64,000 nucleotides of DNA from Thermoactinomyces daqus (GCF_000763315.1 NZ_JPST01000019.1:1-64000), one strand, 5' to 3'. Shown: positions 8,866 to 18,811, counted from the stretch's first letter. Notes: generated from the letters alone by a model not told the origin. Made by a program: numbers and translations.

Positions 8866-8987
8866 TTTGAGGTTCACCTCTATTTTATCATTTGCGGCCG
8901 GGGACCAACAATGTTCAGCCGCCCCGTTTACGGCACGTTCCTATTATAGGTGGGAGGGGATGTCTCTTATACCCGGAAACACGATGC

Positions 8988-9017
8988 AAAAAAAAGGCAC
9001 AGATCTTCGGATCTGCC
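8988..9017 (-). terminator. intrinsic terminator downstream of the YhzD-like gene
   Basis: On the minus strand a hairpin with AGATC/GATCT arms around a tetraloop is followed by eight T's (plus-strand A run 8988-8995). It lies between the YhzD-like gene and the antitoxin-fic pair. Confidence 0.7.
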
Positions 9018-9189
9018 AGCTTGTTGACAAAGTTACGAAACCAAGGACTGCCGGGGCCGGGTGTTTTTCCTTGCTCCCGTTTCTACTGTCGCAAAAGCCA
9101 CTGCTGAAAAACACCCATGCCCTCCTCTGGCGTTGTTAACAGTTTTGCAGATCTTCCTGAACTGCGCGCAATCGGCGATGATGAACATA

Positions 9190-9381
9190 TTACTTCAACT
9201 GATGGGATTTAAACGCGACCAATCTCCCTGTTGTATGGAAAATGCGGTGAGGTTTGGTCACGTGGCCGTGTTTCGTCAGCCAAGCATAGCCTTCCTTTTT
9301 GGCTTCTTCGTCCGTTTTCGCCTTGAGTGCTTCGTCGAATAACACTTCTCCCTTTTCATCATAAACGGTCATATGGTACAC
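9190..9381 (-). CDS. small YhzD-like conserved protein
   Basis: The 63-residue protein (MTVYDEKGEVLFDEAL, AWLTKHGHVTKPHRIF, TGRLVAF) resembles the ~60-residue YhzD-like family of Bacilli, whose function is unknown. The GTG start at 9381 has AGGTGAG six bases upstream. An internal ATG at 9372 is possible but poorly spaced. It has an A/E/K-rich central segment consistent with a small two-layer fold. Family call is moderate. Confidence 0.6.
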   Translation of the reverse strand: MYHMTVYDEKGEVLFDEALKAKTDEEAKKEGYAWLTKHGHVTKPHRIFHTTGRLVAFKSHQLK

Positions 9382-9440
9382 GACTGGCTCACCTCATCTT
9401 TTGTGTGAGTTGTGTGGCAAATCAAATTTATTATAGCATG

Positions 9441-10247
9441 TCAAAGTGAAGCATTCAGTTTGATCTGCGCCTGATCAAGCGCTTTTTTCAGATCTTTTCT
9501 CATTTCCCGCTCGACTTCGCTTTTCTTCTCATTTTCGGTTTGGGCGACGACACGAATCATCGCTTCAGTAGTGCTGATCGTTTCCACCCCCAGCACTGTC
9601 GGGCCGTTTACAATGCCGGCCATCTGCTGTTTGAGGCGGTTGCATTCCTGTTCCAGAACGGAAATGGCCCGGTCGAGGTCCGCATCTGCCGGGATGGGGA
9701 GATCGACCTGCGCCTGTTTAAACCCGCGTGAATGGTTGGTGAGCGATTTTACATCCCGGTTGAGGACAAAGTGAAGGTCCCCGTCACTGTCACGCAGTTT
9801 CAGCACGCGCAGACCGACATGCTCCACAGTGCCGGAATATCCGTTCACGGTAATTTCCTCGCCGACATGAACCTGATCTTCCATCAGCATAAAAAATCCG
9901 GTAACGATGTCGGCGACCAAATCTTTGGCCCCAAAGCCGATCGCCAGGCCCAGGACGCCGGCACTGGCCAAAATGGCAGAGATATCAATGCCGAATTCTT
10001 TGAGTACGGTAACCGCGGCAATAAAAAAGATTACATAGGTGGATACGTTGATCAACAAGCTTTGTATCGTTTTCAGGCGCTGCTGCGTTCCTTTGTTCAG
10101 CCGCTTGCTCTGATTGGTCAGGCGAATGATGATTTTGCGGATGACGGAAAGAGCGATCAGTGAGATGACAATAATGAAGATGCTTGCGAGCAGGGAATCG
10201 AAGATTTTGGTGAAATCGATGTGAATCCAATTGGATAAATCAGGCAT
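9441..10247 (-). CDS. MscS-family small-conductance mechanosensitive channel
   Basis: The product is 268 residues from ATG 10247 (AAGGAGGAG upstream). Three membrane segments are followed by the pore-lining TM3 helix with the Gly/Ala pattern SAILASAGVLGLAIGFGAKDLVADIVTGFF. The beta-domain signature is GEEITVNGYSGTVEHVGLRVLKLRD, and an alpha/beta C-terminus follows. It should open on membrane tension to release solutes in hypo-osmotic shock. Longer upstream in-frame codons give no membrane or family sequence, so they were rejected. It is divergent from the MFS gene. Confidence 0.92.
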   Translation of the reverse strand: MPDLSNWIHIDFTKIFDSLLASIFIIVISLIALSVIRKIIIRLTNQSKRLNKGTQQRLKTIQSLLINVSTYVIFFIAAVTVLKEFGIDISAILASAGVLGLAIGFGAKDLVADIVTGFFMLMEDQVHVGEEITVNGYSGTVEHVGLRVLKLRDSDGDLHFVLNRDVKSLTNHSRGFKQAQVDLPIPADADLDRAISVLEQECNRLKQQMAGIVNGPTVLGVETISTTEAMIRVVAQTENEKKSEVEREMRKDLKKALDQAQIKLNASL

Positions 10248-10341
10248 AAAAAAGTTCTCCTCCTTGTTGCGCATTCGGATTGAACGGTCTATAATCCTCT
10301 TCATGATATTTTGATTGTAGAAAAAGGGAGGTGCTGAATCG

Positions 10342-11538
10342 ATGGTCGAACGGTGGTCGATTGCACGGTTTCGCATATTGGTGCTGATCGTCTGTGTTGC
10401 CGGGATGACCCAGGGATTGCTCATTCCGCTCCTTACCACTTTACTTGACGAGCAGGGAATAAATCCGGCCGTCAACGGTTTGAGCGCAGCAGCTCTTTAT
10501 ATCGGAATGCTCATCGCTTCGCCGTTTGGGGCAAGGGTGGTGAAGCGGAAAGGATTGAAATGGACAATTTTGTTTGGTTTGTGCACAGTGGGTGGAGCGA
10601 CCATTCTGTTTCCTCTCTCGTCCAATGTCTGGATTTGGAGTTTCCTGCGTCTTGTTGTCGGAGCAGGTGACAGCTTATTGCATTATGCGACCCAGCTGTG
10701 GATTACGACAACCGCTCCTGCCGTACAAAGGGGAAAACGGATTTCCCAGTACGGTTTTGCCTATGGGCTCGGTTTTGGCATCGGCCCTCTCGGCATGAAT
10801 TTGCTTGTTTTTGGAAAGTTTATGCCGTTTTTGGCTGTCCTGGCCGTTTTGGGCATCTCTCTTTGCTTGTCGCTGCGTCTCGATAATGGAAGCCTGCCGG
10901 AGTCGGCAGAGGTTGCTTCCGGGAAAAGGCAGCGGAACGGGGCGCAATTGCGGCGAATTTATCTGACGGGTCTGGTTGCGCTGTGTCCTCCCGTTTTATA
11001 CGGTTTTCTGGAAACGGCGCTGTCGGGAAACTTCCCGGTGATCGGTTTGAAAGAAGGTCTCTCCAAAGGATGGATCTCCATCCTGATCTCCGCCTTCGTC
11101 TGGGGGAGCTTGCTGTTGCAGGTACCGCTCGGAACGCTGGGAGACCGGATCGGCCGTAAACGAATCCTGATCGCGACCTGCTGTTTGGGTTCGCTCGGGA
11201 TGTTTCTGATTCCTCTGTTGCTTTCAAATGTTATCTATCTGTTCATCGCTTTTACATTGATCGGAGGCTTCGTCGGTTCTCTGTTTTCCCTCGGCCTTGC
11301 TTATGCCACGGATCTTTTGGCTGCCGACGATTTGCCGGCAGCCAATGCGATTGCCGCCATGCATTTCAGTGTCGGCAGCATCCTCGGCCCCTATCTGGGC
11401 GGTTATCTGATCGAGTGGTTCGGGAGTCCGGCGTTGTTTTGGTTTATCGGCAGTTCGCTTTTGGTTTTTGTTCTGTTGGCGCTGCTGTATCCCGTCACGC
11501 ATAAGCAGGAGGAAATCGTTCGGAAGAAAGCAGTCTAG
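10342..11538 (+). CDS. major facilitator superfamily transporter
   Basis: The 398-residue protein has about 12 membrane segments. MFS loop motifs are visible: GARVVKRKGLKW between TM2 and TM3 and the repeat GTLGDRIGRKRILI in the second half. A ribosome-binding site GGGAGGTG precedes ATG 10342. Substrate cannot be read from sequence; the fold suits a drug or small-metabolite exporter. It lies divergent from mscS and convergent with rnz, so it is probably monocistronic. Confidence 0.85.
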   Translation: MVERWSIARFRILVLIVCVAGMTQGLLIPLLTTLLDEQGINPAVNGLSAAALYIGMLIASPFGARVVKRKGLKWTILFGLCTVGGATILFPLSSNVWIWSFLRLVVGAGDSLLHYATQLWITTTAPAVQRGKRISQYGFAYGLGFGIGPLGMNLLVFGKFMPFLAVLAVLGISLCLSLRLDNGSLPESAEVASGKRQRNGAQLRRIYLTGLVALCPPVLYGFLETALSGNFPVIGLKEGLSKGWISILISAFVWGSLLLQVPLGTLGDRIGRKRILIATCCLGSLGMFLIPLLLSNVIYLFIAFTLIGGFVGSLFSLGLAYATDLLAADDLPAANAIAAMHFSVGSILGPYLGGYLIEWFGSPALFWFIGSSLLVFVLLALLYPVTHKQEEIVRKKAV

Positions 11539-11543
11539 AACGA

Positions 11544-12488
11544 TTACGTCTGTTTCTGTTTAACTTCGCGCACCGGCAATTCATACTCGAAGCCGTCATG
11601 GGCGAGCAGCGTTTGCGGAAAGACGCTTCTGGCTTCTTCGAGCAATTCGGCACAATCTTCCTCTTGAAAGCGGGAACTGATATGATTTAGAATGAGACGT
11701 TTTGCTCCGGATTGTTTGGCCACTTCCGCCGCCTGGGTGCAGGTTGAATGAAAGAAAGAAAAAGCCAACTCTTCCTGTCCGGCCCGGTAGGTCGATTCAT
11801 GGATGAGTATATCTGCATTGCCTGCGAGTTCGAATGCGGTCTTTGTGACGCGGGTATCACCGAGGATGGCGATGATTCTTCCCGGTACTGGCGGAGACAG
11901 GAACTCTTTGCCGTCGATGTGCCGCCCGTCCGGGAGCAAAACCGTTTTTCCTTCTTTCAATTCTTTGTAAACAGGACCGGGTGGAACGCCGATTTCCTTG
12001 AGGCGCTTGGCATCGAGCCGCCCGGGCTGTTCTTTTTCCATCAGCCGAAAGCCGAATGACGGGATGCCGTGATCCAATTTCTTGACCAGAATGGAGAACG
12101 CTCCTTCCGTAAACCGGCTGCCGTCGGCGATTTCCTCCACCTTCAGCGGATAGCGGAGGAATGTCCGGCTCGTTTTCAGAGAGATTTCAATGAATTCGGC
12201 CAATCCCGGGGGGCCGTATACGGTCAGCGGTGTTTCCGCTCCCTGAAAGGAACGGCTTCCTAGGACTCCAGGCAAGCCGTAGAGATGGTCCCCGTGCAGG
12301 TGGGTGATCCAGATGTGGCTTACCTTACTCAGCTTTACAGGTGAAACAAGTATTTGATGCTGGGTTGCCTCTCCGCAGTCAAACAGCCAGGTTTGTCCTC
12401 CGTATTCCGGCATGACCAGGGCGAGGGAAGAAACGTTGCGCATTCTGGAAGGAACCCCCGCGCCGGTACCGAGGAAATAGAAGATCAT
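11544..12488 (-). CDS. rnz: ribonuclease Z
   Basis: The product is 314 residues. The N-terminus FLGTGAGVPSRMRNVSS is the tRNase Z start signature. The zinc site is HLHGDH, with additional ligands in LDHGIPSFGFR and ILGDTR, and the exosite arm lies in the middle. The enzyme removes 3' trailers from tRNA precursors that lack an encoded CCA. Its ATG overlaps the upstream HAD hydrolase stop by 4 bases (ATGA), so the two are co-transcribed and coupled. Confidence 0.95.
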   Translation of the reverse strand: MIFYFLGTGAGVPSRMRNVSSLALVMPEYGGQTWLFDCGEATQHQILVSPVKLSKVSHIWITHLHGDHLYGLPGVLGSRSFQGAETPLTVYGPPGLAEFIEISLKTSRTFLRYPLKVEEIADGSRFTEGAFSILVKKLDHGIPSFGFRLMEKEQPGRLDAKRLKEIGVPPGPVYKELKEGKTVLLPDGRHIDGKEFLSPPVPGRIIAILGDTRVTKTAFELAGNADILIHESTYRAGQEELAFSFFHSTCTQAAEVAKQSGAKRLILNHISSRFQEEDCAELLEEARSVFPQTLLAHDGFEYELPVREVKQKQT

Positions 12489-13324
12489 CCCTTTTGCATC
12501 CTTTCTTCATCAAGACCGCTTTCGGTCGCCTGTCTGTTCCGGTTAAAGTCCAGGACCCACCTGGCTGCTTCGGCTACGGAATGCACGATATGAGCCGCTT
12601 CTTTTTGCACAGCCGGGTCGGCACCAGCCATGGCAAAGCTGTGCGGAGTCATCCGGAGCATGGAGATATCGTTAAAGGAGTCACCGATGCAAGCGACTTC
12701 CTCAGCTTTCAGGCCCAACCTGTCGATTAATTTTTCAATGGCAGCACCTTTGGAAATCCCGTACGGCATGAAATCGATGCAATCTTTGTCGGAAATAAAG
12801 GTGTCCAATTGTCCGCGGTATTTGGTGTTAATGTGTTGTTCCAGTTTTTTGATGGTTTCGAGATCACCAAAAAAACAGAGTTTGCTTGGAAGGATCGAGT
12901 GACCGATTTGTTCCGGCACATGCGGATCTTCTTTCACCGGCATCTTCATGCGTTGTTCAATCGCCCGGATCTCCGGGGTTTTGGCCTTCACGAGCATGTC
13001 GTTTTCCTGATTGATGAAACAAGAAAGTCCGAACGGGAGTGCCTCCTGGTACAGTTGACGCGCGAGTTCACCGGGAAACACGGCGGAACTGAGCTTTTCA
13101 TTTTCCGTCGTATAGAGAAAAGCGCCGTTTTGACTGATGCGGTGGGCATTGATGCCAATTTCTCCCGCGATGCGCGTCAGTTCTTTATCCATGCGGCCTG
13201 ATGCGAGGCAGAGGATCACCCCTTCGCGCTCCAATGTCCGCAGGGCGGCCTGATCGGCTTCCGTAACGCGCTTTTCATGGTTAAGTAAGGTGTTGTCCAG
13301 ATCGCTGACAAATAATCGAATCAT
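12485..13324 (-). CDS. Cof-type HAD-IIB phosphatase
   Basis: From ATG 13324 the product is 279 residues. HAD motifs: DLDNTLLNHEKRVTE (motif I nucleophile DxDxT), ASGR (motif II), a conserved Lys in GISKGAAIEKL, and GDSFNDISML (motif IV). The C2B cap is typical of Cof/YwtE-like sugar-phosphate or flavin-related phosphatases. Physiological substrate is not deducible. It overlaps rnz by 4 bases. The ribosome-binding site is weak (GAAAGAG), leaving a small doubt about the start. Confidence 0.88.
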   Translation of the reverse strand: MIRLFVSDLDNTLLNHEKRVTEADQAALRTLEREGVILCLASGRMDKELTRIAGEIGINAHRISQNGAFLYTTENEKLSSAVFPGELARQLYQEALPFGLSCFINQENDMLVKAKTPEIRAIEQRMKMPVKEDPHVPEQIGHSILPSKLCFFGDLETIKKLEQHINTKYRGQLDTFISDKDCIDFMPYGISKGAAIEKLIDRLGLKAEEVACIGDSFNDISMLRMTPHSFAMAGADPAVQKEAAHIVHSVAEAARWVLDFNRNRQATESGLDEERMQKG

Positions 13325-13572
13325 GCTATACACTCTTTCTATGTCTTTTGTTCCACCGGTATCTCCCATAGCGTACCACAAAGTGTTTCATTTTTCATGA
13401 TCCCGGATGACAGAGGGAAGATTCTTTTTCATCCATACATGGAAAATATTGAACAATCCGGAGATGAGACAGTTTAAGCCAACTCGGGAGGGTCATGGAG
13501 GAACCGGAAAGATAAGGGGATACCACGATCTGACCTGCAATAAACATTCACAGAAGGAGAAGACAAGCATTT

Positions 13573-14517
13573 ATGATTATGGACAGCCTTTTTATCATCG
13601 GCTTGTTATTCATATTCCTTGTCATCGTTGTTTTGGTTTCGGTTTTCAGGCATTTTTCCCGGATGCCAAAACCTCTCTTCAAGGAGCCGGCCAACTTCCT
13701 TAAGCCAAAGTGCTGGAGCGATGAAGACGTTACTGTTGGCTGGGTCGGCCATTCGACGGTGCTGATTAATCTGTATGGCACCAAGATTCTGACCGATCCT
13801 GTTTTGGGGCGGCGCGTCGGCGTCCATCTGGGGATCCGGGACTGGACGATCGGTCCCAAACGGCATACGGGACCGGCTTTGTCCATTGAGGAGTTGGGAC
13901 ATGTCGATCTGATTCTGTTGTCTCATGCCCATATGGATCATTTTGATTTCCCGAGCTTGAAAAAATTGGCTCATTCCGGCACCAAGGTGGTTACGGCGTC
14001 AGGAACCGGACATTTATTGAAAAAGATGCCTTTTTCCGAGGTTTTAGAGCTGGGAGGAGAGGAAAGCATCGATTTTCGCGAATGGGGACTCACCATCACG
14101 GCGGTTCCGGTCAAGCACTGGGGGAACCGTTTTCCGTGGAATAAGAGTTACGGATACACGGGGTATTTGCTTGAAAAGAGGGAACAACGGATTTTTTATC
14201 CCGGTGATACCGCCTATACCCCGAATCTGTCCAAGCTGAAGGAAAAGGGGGAGATCGACCTGGCCCTGATGCCGATCGGCGCTTATTTCCCCGATTCGTT
14301 TCAGTGGGCGCACTGTACGCCGGAGCAAGCTTGGCAAATGTTTAAAGAGATCGGTGCAAAATGGCTGGCTCCGATCCACTGGAATACATTTGTCCTCTCC
14401 TATGAGCCGGTCGATGAACCGATCCGGCGCCTGAAGGAAGCAGCAGGGGAGGAAGCGGAACGGATTGTCTGGCAGGAACAGGGAGAAGTTTTTTGTTTGA
14501 GCAAAGCCGTCCGCTGA
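13573..14517 (+). CDS. membrane-anchored metallo-beta-lactamase-fold hydrolase (NAPE-PLD-like)
   Basis: The 314-residue protein has one N-terminal membrane segment (~residues 5-26) and then a Lactamase_B_2 domain. It shows VGWVGHSTVLINLYGTKILTDP, the metal motif HAHMDH, and FYPGDTAYTP. This arrangement is that of the NAPE-hydrolysing phospholipase D-like/UlaG-like branch, so a phospholipid or related ester is possible. The catalytic domain side of the membrane cannot be fixed. GAAGGAG precedes ATG 13573 by about 12 bases. It converges on recQ. Confidence 0.8.
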   Translation: MIMDSLFIIGLLFIFLVIVVLVSVFRHFSRMPKPLFKEPANFLKPKCWSDEDVTVGWVGHSTVLINLYGTKILTDPVLGRRVGVHLGIRDWTIGPKRHTGPALSIEELGHVDLILLSHAHMDHFDFPSLKKLAHSGTKVVTASGTGHLLKKMPFSEVLELGGEESIDFREWGLTITAVPVKHWGNRFPWNKSYGYTGYLLEKREQRIFYPGDTAYTPNLSKLKEKGEIDLALMPIGAYFPDSFQWAHCTPEQAWQMFKEIGAKWLAPIHWNTFVLSYEPVDEPIRRLKEAAGEEAERIVWQEQGEVFCLSKAVR

Positions 14518-14523
14518 TCCGGG

Positions 14524-16674
14524 TCATTTTGCCGTCGGGGAGAGAAGCTCCCTTTTGGCGATGGCTGCTTTTATGGCCATGTAGTCGACTTCTGGCGGCA
14601 GGGCGTCTTTGATCGGACGCAGTTTATGCGCACCCAGTTCCGCGATTTTTTGCATGATCAGCTTTTCCCAGCGCGGGGGAATAAAGTCGTCCCAGGAAAG
14701 ATCCATTCCTTCCAGTCCGGCCCGGAGCAGATGATCTTCGACGGTGCTGCGGACAAGCCCCCTTTCCGCGGCGATTTCATCAATCGTTTTTCCCTGCACA
14801 TACAAGTGATAGGTGACCAGGTGGCTCGGCTCTTTGTCAGAGGAGGCAGAGGCGGCCGGATCCGTTTCAGGAGAGAGATTATGTGTTTGCGCATATTGAC
14901 GGATCGCTTCAAGAAAAGCGAGACCATATTTTTTGTATTTCCTCTCCCCGACACCGCTGATCGACCGGATCGCCTCTTCCGTCAGCGGCAGGCGGCGGCA
15001 CATTTCTTTTAATGTGCTGTCGCCGAAAATCATATAAGGCGGCAACTGTTCCTGTTCGGACAGTGTTTTGCGAAGCTGGCGCAGTTCTTCAAACAACCCG
15101 TGGGAGCGTTTCGGTTCGGAATGGAGCGATTGATCATGATCCAGGCGGATTCTGACCGGTCTCATTCCTTTCAGGACTTCAATCGCTTTGTTAGTCAGTT
15201 TGGCGATGGGAAAGGACATTCCGCCTTCGTAAGCGAGGGAGATATACCCTTCCGCTGCCAACCGCTTGCATAAGCCGAGGATTTCCTTCTCCGTGTATTC
15301 ACTCAGGATCCCGTAGGTGGACAGCTTGTGGAGATCCCACTCCATAACGCGTTTGCTTTTGGAACCGCGCAACACTTTGGAGATGATGGTGAGTCCGAAA
15401 CGTTCCTGCATTCGCTTGATACAGGAGAAGATTTTTTGCGCCTCAATGGTGATATCGCTCAAGTCCCCCGCCTGATTCCGACAATTTCCGCACGTGCCGC
15501 AGGTGGTCGTCTCTTTTTCGCCAAAATAGGAGACGATCTCTTTTTGCAGGCATCCTCCGGCATGGCAGTAGTTGATCATCTTTTGCAGTTTGTTCAGCTC
15601 ATAGGTTTTACGCTCCGGCGTCATGTCGCTGTGCGTGATCAGGTAGCGCTGGGTCGGGATGTCCTGCGGAGAGAAAAGGAGGATGCATTCGCTTTTCTCA
15701 CCGTCCCTTCCGGCCCGTCCGGCTTCCTGATAGTAGCACTCCAAATTCCGGGGCATGTTGTAATGGATGACAAAGCGCACATTGGATTTGTCGATGCCCA
15801 TTCCAAAAGCATTGGTGGCGATGATGGTCTGGATCTGGTCATAGGAAAACTGCTCTTGGGCGCGGTTTCGTTCTTCTTCACTCATTCCTCCGTGGTATTT
15901 GGCCACAGAAAAACCGGCTCCGGCGAGCAAGGCGTGAAGCTGGTCGGTTTCTTTTCGTGTGGCACAGTAGATGATCCCCGTTTTTCCCTCATTTTGCCGC
16001 AAATAGTTTTGGATGAATTCGCTTCTGTTCTCTTCATGTCTAACATAAAAAGAAAGGTTTTCCCGCCGCAATTTGGTTGAAAATATATGGGAAGGCGGAA
16101 TTTTCATCAGGCTGGCAATATCCTCACGTACGTCGCTCGTCGCGGTCGCTGTGAGAGCGGCAATAATCGGGCGTCGCGGCAGCTTCAGGATCATGTCCGC
16201 CATGGAGCGGTAGCTTGGACGGAAATCGTGCCCCCACTGAGAGATGCAGTGAGCCTCATCAATGGTGACAAAGTAAATGGGCAAGCTTTCAAAAATCGTC
16301 TGGAAACGGTGGGAATCGAGACGCTCGGGAGCGAGATAGAGCAGCTTGTATTTCCCCTGTTTCAGCCGGATGATACGTTGGTCGATTTGCTCCGCGCTCA
16401 GGGAGCTGTTTATGTAAGTGGCCGGGATTCCCAGCTCTTTCAGTCCGTCAACTTGATCCTTCATCAGAGAGATCAAGGGGGAAACCACAAGGGTGATACC
16501 CGGAAACATCAACGCGGGAATCTGGTAGCAAATTGATTTGCCGCCACCGGTCGGCATGATGCCCATCGTGTTGTGCCCGGCCAGGATGCTTTCGATGATC
16601 TTTTTTTGTCCGCTGCGAAATGTGGGATAACCGAAGTATTTTTGCAGGAGCAGTTCCGCTTGCTCAAGTGACAA
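14524..16674 (-). CDS. recQ: ATP-dependent DNA helicase RecQ
   Basis: The 716-residue protein has Walker A TGGGKSICYQ, DEAH box, and helicase motif VI GRAGRDG. The RecQ-specific zinc cluster is C..CGTCGNC after GGCLQKEIVSYFGE, followed by the winged helix. An HRDC domain (YMIFGDSTLKEMCRRLP) precedes an extra C-terminal helix-turn-helix segment (GKTIDEIAAERGLVRSTVEDHL), as in RecQ1-type Firmicute enzymes. It unwinds DNA in recombination and fork repair. TTG 16674 is the start, with GGGGTG seven bases upstream. Confidence 0.96.
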   Translation of the reverse strand: MSLEQAELLLQKYFGYPTFRSGQKKIIESILAGHNTMGIMPTGGGKSICYQIPALMFPGITLVVSPLISLMKDQVDGLKELGIPATYINSSLSAEQIDQRIIRLKQGKYKLLYLAPERLDSHRFQTIFESLPIYFVTIDEAHCISQWGHDFRPSYRSMADMILKLPRRPIIAALTATATSDVREDIASLMKIPPSHIFSTKLRRENLSFYVRHEENRSEFIQNYLRQNEGKTGIIYCATRKETDQLHALLAGAGFSVAKYHGGMSEEERNRAQEQFSYDQIQTIIATNAFGMGIDKSNVRFVIHYNMPRNLECYYQEAGRAGRDGEKSECILLFSPQDIPTQRYLITHSDMTPERKTYELNKLQKMINYCHAGGCLQKEIVSYFGEKETTTCGTCGNCRNQAGDLSDITIEAQKIFSCIKRMQERFGLTIISKVLRGSKSKRVMEWDLHKLSTYGILSEYTEKEILGLCKRLAAEGYISLAYEGGMSFPIAKLTNKAIEVLKGMRPVRIRLDHDQSLHSEPKRSHGLFEELRQLRKTLSEQEQLPPYMIFGDSTLKEMCRRLPLTEEAIRSISGVGERKYKKYGLAFLEAIRQYAQTHNLSPETDPAASASSDKEPSHLVTYHLYVQGKTIDEIAAERGLVRSTVEDHLLRAGLEGMDLSWDDFIPPRWEKLIMQKIAELGAHKLRPIKDALPPEVDYMAIKAAIAKRELLSPTAK

Positions 16675-16874
16675 AGCGATTCACCCCCCAAAGTCCATGA
16701 AACTTGACTGTAATCTATTGTACACAATGGCAGGGGGCTTGGCAGGCAGGAATTTGCTTCTGTCGGCAAAGAGTGACAAGGGTAATAAATTTATTTAGAA
16801 TGAATGAGGTATGTGGATAATCTGCGAAATGCAAATCAAAGCGCCTGACGATTGGAAAGAAGGTGTGAAGAACC

Positions 16875-17867
16875 ATGCTTTTTATTGACAATCAAAATGT
16901 AACCGATCCGCGAATCAATCTCGCGATCGAGGAATACGCTTTGAAACATTTGGATATCGAAAATACGTACCTGCTCTTTTATATAAACGAACCATCGATT
17001 ATTATCGGCAAACACCAGAACACCGTTGAAGAGATTCATGTCGATTATGTGCGGGAACACGGCATCCATGTGGTGCGACGTCTGTCCGGCGGCGGAGCGG
17101 TCTACCATGATCTGGGGAATTTGAACTTCAGCTTCATCACCAAGGACGATGGCAAAAGCTTTGCCAATTTCCGCAAGTTCACTGATCCTGTGATCCGGGC
17201 ATTGCGGGAATTGGGATTGGATGCGGAATTGAGCGGCCGGAATGATATCCTGATCGAAGGCCGGAAAATATCGGGGAATGCACAATTTTCCAGCCGGGGA
17301 CGCATGTTCAGCCATGGAACGCTGATGTTTGATGTCAACCTGGATCGCGTGGAAAAGGCGCTCCAGGTCAAAAAGGATAAAATAGAGTCAAAAGGGATTA
17401 AATCGGTGCGCAGCCGCGTCGCCAATATTACTGACTTTCTCAGACAGCCGATGACGATTTTGCAGTTTCGCTCCTATCTGTTGTCCCGCATTTTCGCCGG
17501 GCAGGATCCGATTCCCGAATATGTGTTGTCTGAAGCTGATTGGCGGGAAATTCACAGGATCGCAGACGAACGTTATAAAAATTGGGATTGGAACTTCGGG
17601 GAGTCTCCCGAGTTTAATGTGATGAGAAGCAAGCGGTTCCCCATCGGCTCGATCGATGTACGTCTGGATGTGGGGGAAAAAGGGATCATTAAAAACTGCA
17701 AGATTTACGGGGACTTTTTTGGGATCGGCGACGTTGCCGATATCGAGAAACGCCTCATCGGAAAACGGTATGATCGCGACGAGATCGAAGCGGCCCTTTC
17801 CGGTCTGGATGTGAAGCATTATTTCGGGGATATTACGAAGGAACAGTTTATCGATCTGCTTTACTGA
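16875..17867 (+). CDS. lplJ: lipoate-protein ligase LplJ
   Basis: The 330-residue product matches B. subtilis LplJ in length and throughout its sequence: MLFIDNQNVTDPRINLAIEEYA, RRLSGGGAVYHDLGNLNFSFI, SGRNDI..GRKISGNAQF, and a C-terminal accessory domain ending KHYFGDITKEQFIDLLY. It adenylates free lipoate and transfers it to lipoyl domains of 2-oxoacid dehydrogenases and GcvH. GAAAGAAGGTG lies before ATG 16875. It is divergent from recQ and followed by its own terminator. Confidence 0.96.
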   Translation: MLFIDNQNVTDPRINLAIEEYALKHLDIENTYLLFYINEPSIIIGKHQNTVEEIHVDYVREHGIHVVRRLSGGGAVYHDLGNLNFSFITKDDGKSFANFRKFTDPVIRALRELGLDAELSGRNDILIEGRKISGNAQFSSRGRMFSHGTLMFDVNLDRVEKALQVKKDKIESKGIKSVRSRVANITDFLRQPMTILQFRSYLLSRIFAGQDPIPEYVLSEADWREIHRIADERYKNWDWNFGESPEFNVMRSKRFPIGSIDVRLDVGEKGIIKNCKIYGDFFGIGDVADIEKRLIGKRYDRDEIEAALSGLDVKHYFGDITKEQFIDLLY

Positions 17868-17890
17868 ACGAAGCGGGTTGAAGCAAAGGG

Positions 17891-17920
17891 AAAAGCTCGT
17901 ACCGCGTTGTACGAGCTTTT
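17891..17920 (+). terminator. intrinsic terminator after lplJ
   Basis: A 12-bp stem AAAAGCTCGTAC / GTACGAGCTTTT with a 6-base loop and T tail. Being A-rich on the 5' side, it may also stop the converging minus-strand gene. Confidence 0.88.
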
Positions 17921-17929
17921 CTTCCGTGA

Positions 17930-18811
17930 TCAAATGATTCTCTTTAACAAAGAAGAGGGAGCATCCTGTTTGGCCAGCAGTTTTTGCAGTTTCGCTGCTT
18001 TGTATATCAGAATATGCTCCAAAACAAAATCCTGGTATCCTTTCAACAGCAATAAGTAGAGAACGCTGCGGTACAACTTTTGTTTCGGGGGTTGCAGCGG
18101 GTCGATGAGGATGAGGGAAACCTGCGTCCCTTGGTTGACTGTCAATGCAAATATTGAACCGAGAGAACTGTCTTTCCGGCGATATCGGTATTCCTCCAAC
18201 TGATATTGATTGCGCGTTCCGGCAAATTTGACAACCTCCCGCGGGAGAAGCGGCAAATGTTGACGTTTTAACAGGTTGGCGGGGATGTATAGGTTGAGGC
18301 GATCGTTTTGTGAAGCATTAAAGCGGAGTACGGCTTTGTAGTTGGCGAGTGCGGGAATGAGTGAAATGCGTCCGATAAAGGTTTGGATGATTAAAGATCG
18401 ATCGCTGATCTTGTAGCCGAACAGGATATCCTGGTCAATCAGGCCCCAGCCTTTGGGTGAAAGTTGAACCCGGCCCAGATGTAACAGTTGAATCATTCTT
18501 GAGCGCAAAAGATGTATGTCCGTGCATGGGCTGATCCGTTCATTCCAGCGGCGGAAAGCGTGAAAATCAAGGACGATTTGCAAATCTTTCGGCAATTGGC
18601 CCGGAATCCGCCCGCTTCGAGCTTTTTGCCTGGAAATCTGCCGAATCAGTGTCTCTTTGTCCAGTTGATCGTCAAAATGACGGCAGCATGTCCATTCGGT
18701 CACTTGAATCTCTTTGTTGACAAACGCCTTGTTATACAGAATCTGGTGAAAGCGGGGATGTTGTTTAAGCCGGTGAAGCAGTTCATCATGTTGATTGGAA
18801 GGGTGTAACAT
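17930..18811 (-). CDS. hypothetical protein, basic, ~293 residues
   Basis: From ATG 18811 (AAAGGATG nine bases upstream) the product is 293 residues. It is His/Arg/Lys/Gln-rich, without signal peptide or membrane segment. Visible blocks are LDFHAFRRWNERI, RVQLSPKGWGLIDQDILFGYKISDRSLIIQTFIGR and a C-terminal KLQKLL-rich helix. The central part alternates short beta strands, suggesting a compact mixed fold. I do not recognise a family. It is monocistronic and converges on lplJ. Confidence 0.7.
   Translation of the reverse strand: MLHPSNQHDELLHRLKQHPRFHQILYNKAFVNKEIQVTEWTCCRHFDDQLDKETLIRQISRQKARSGRIPGQLPKDLQIVLDFHAFRRWNERISPCTDIHLLRSRMIQLLHLGRVQLSPKGWGLIDQDILFGYKISDRSLIIQTFIGRISLIPALANYKAVLRFNASQNDRLNLYIPANLLKRQHLPLLPREVVKFAGTRNQYQLEEYRYRRKDSSLGSIFALTVNQGTQVSLILIDPLQPPKQKLYRSVLYLLLLKGYQDFVLEHILIYKAAKLQKLLAKQDAPSSLLKRII

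Noticed and set aside
10248-10475. N-terminal extension of the MscS-type channel
   Set aside because: The extra ~75 residues are not family-like and the ribosome-binding site supports ATG 10247.
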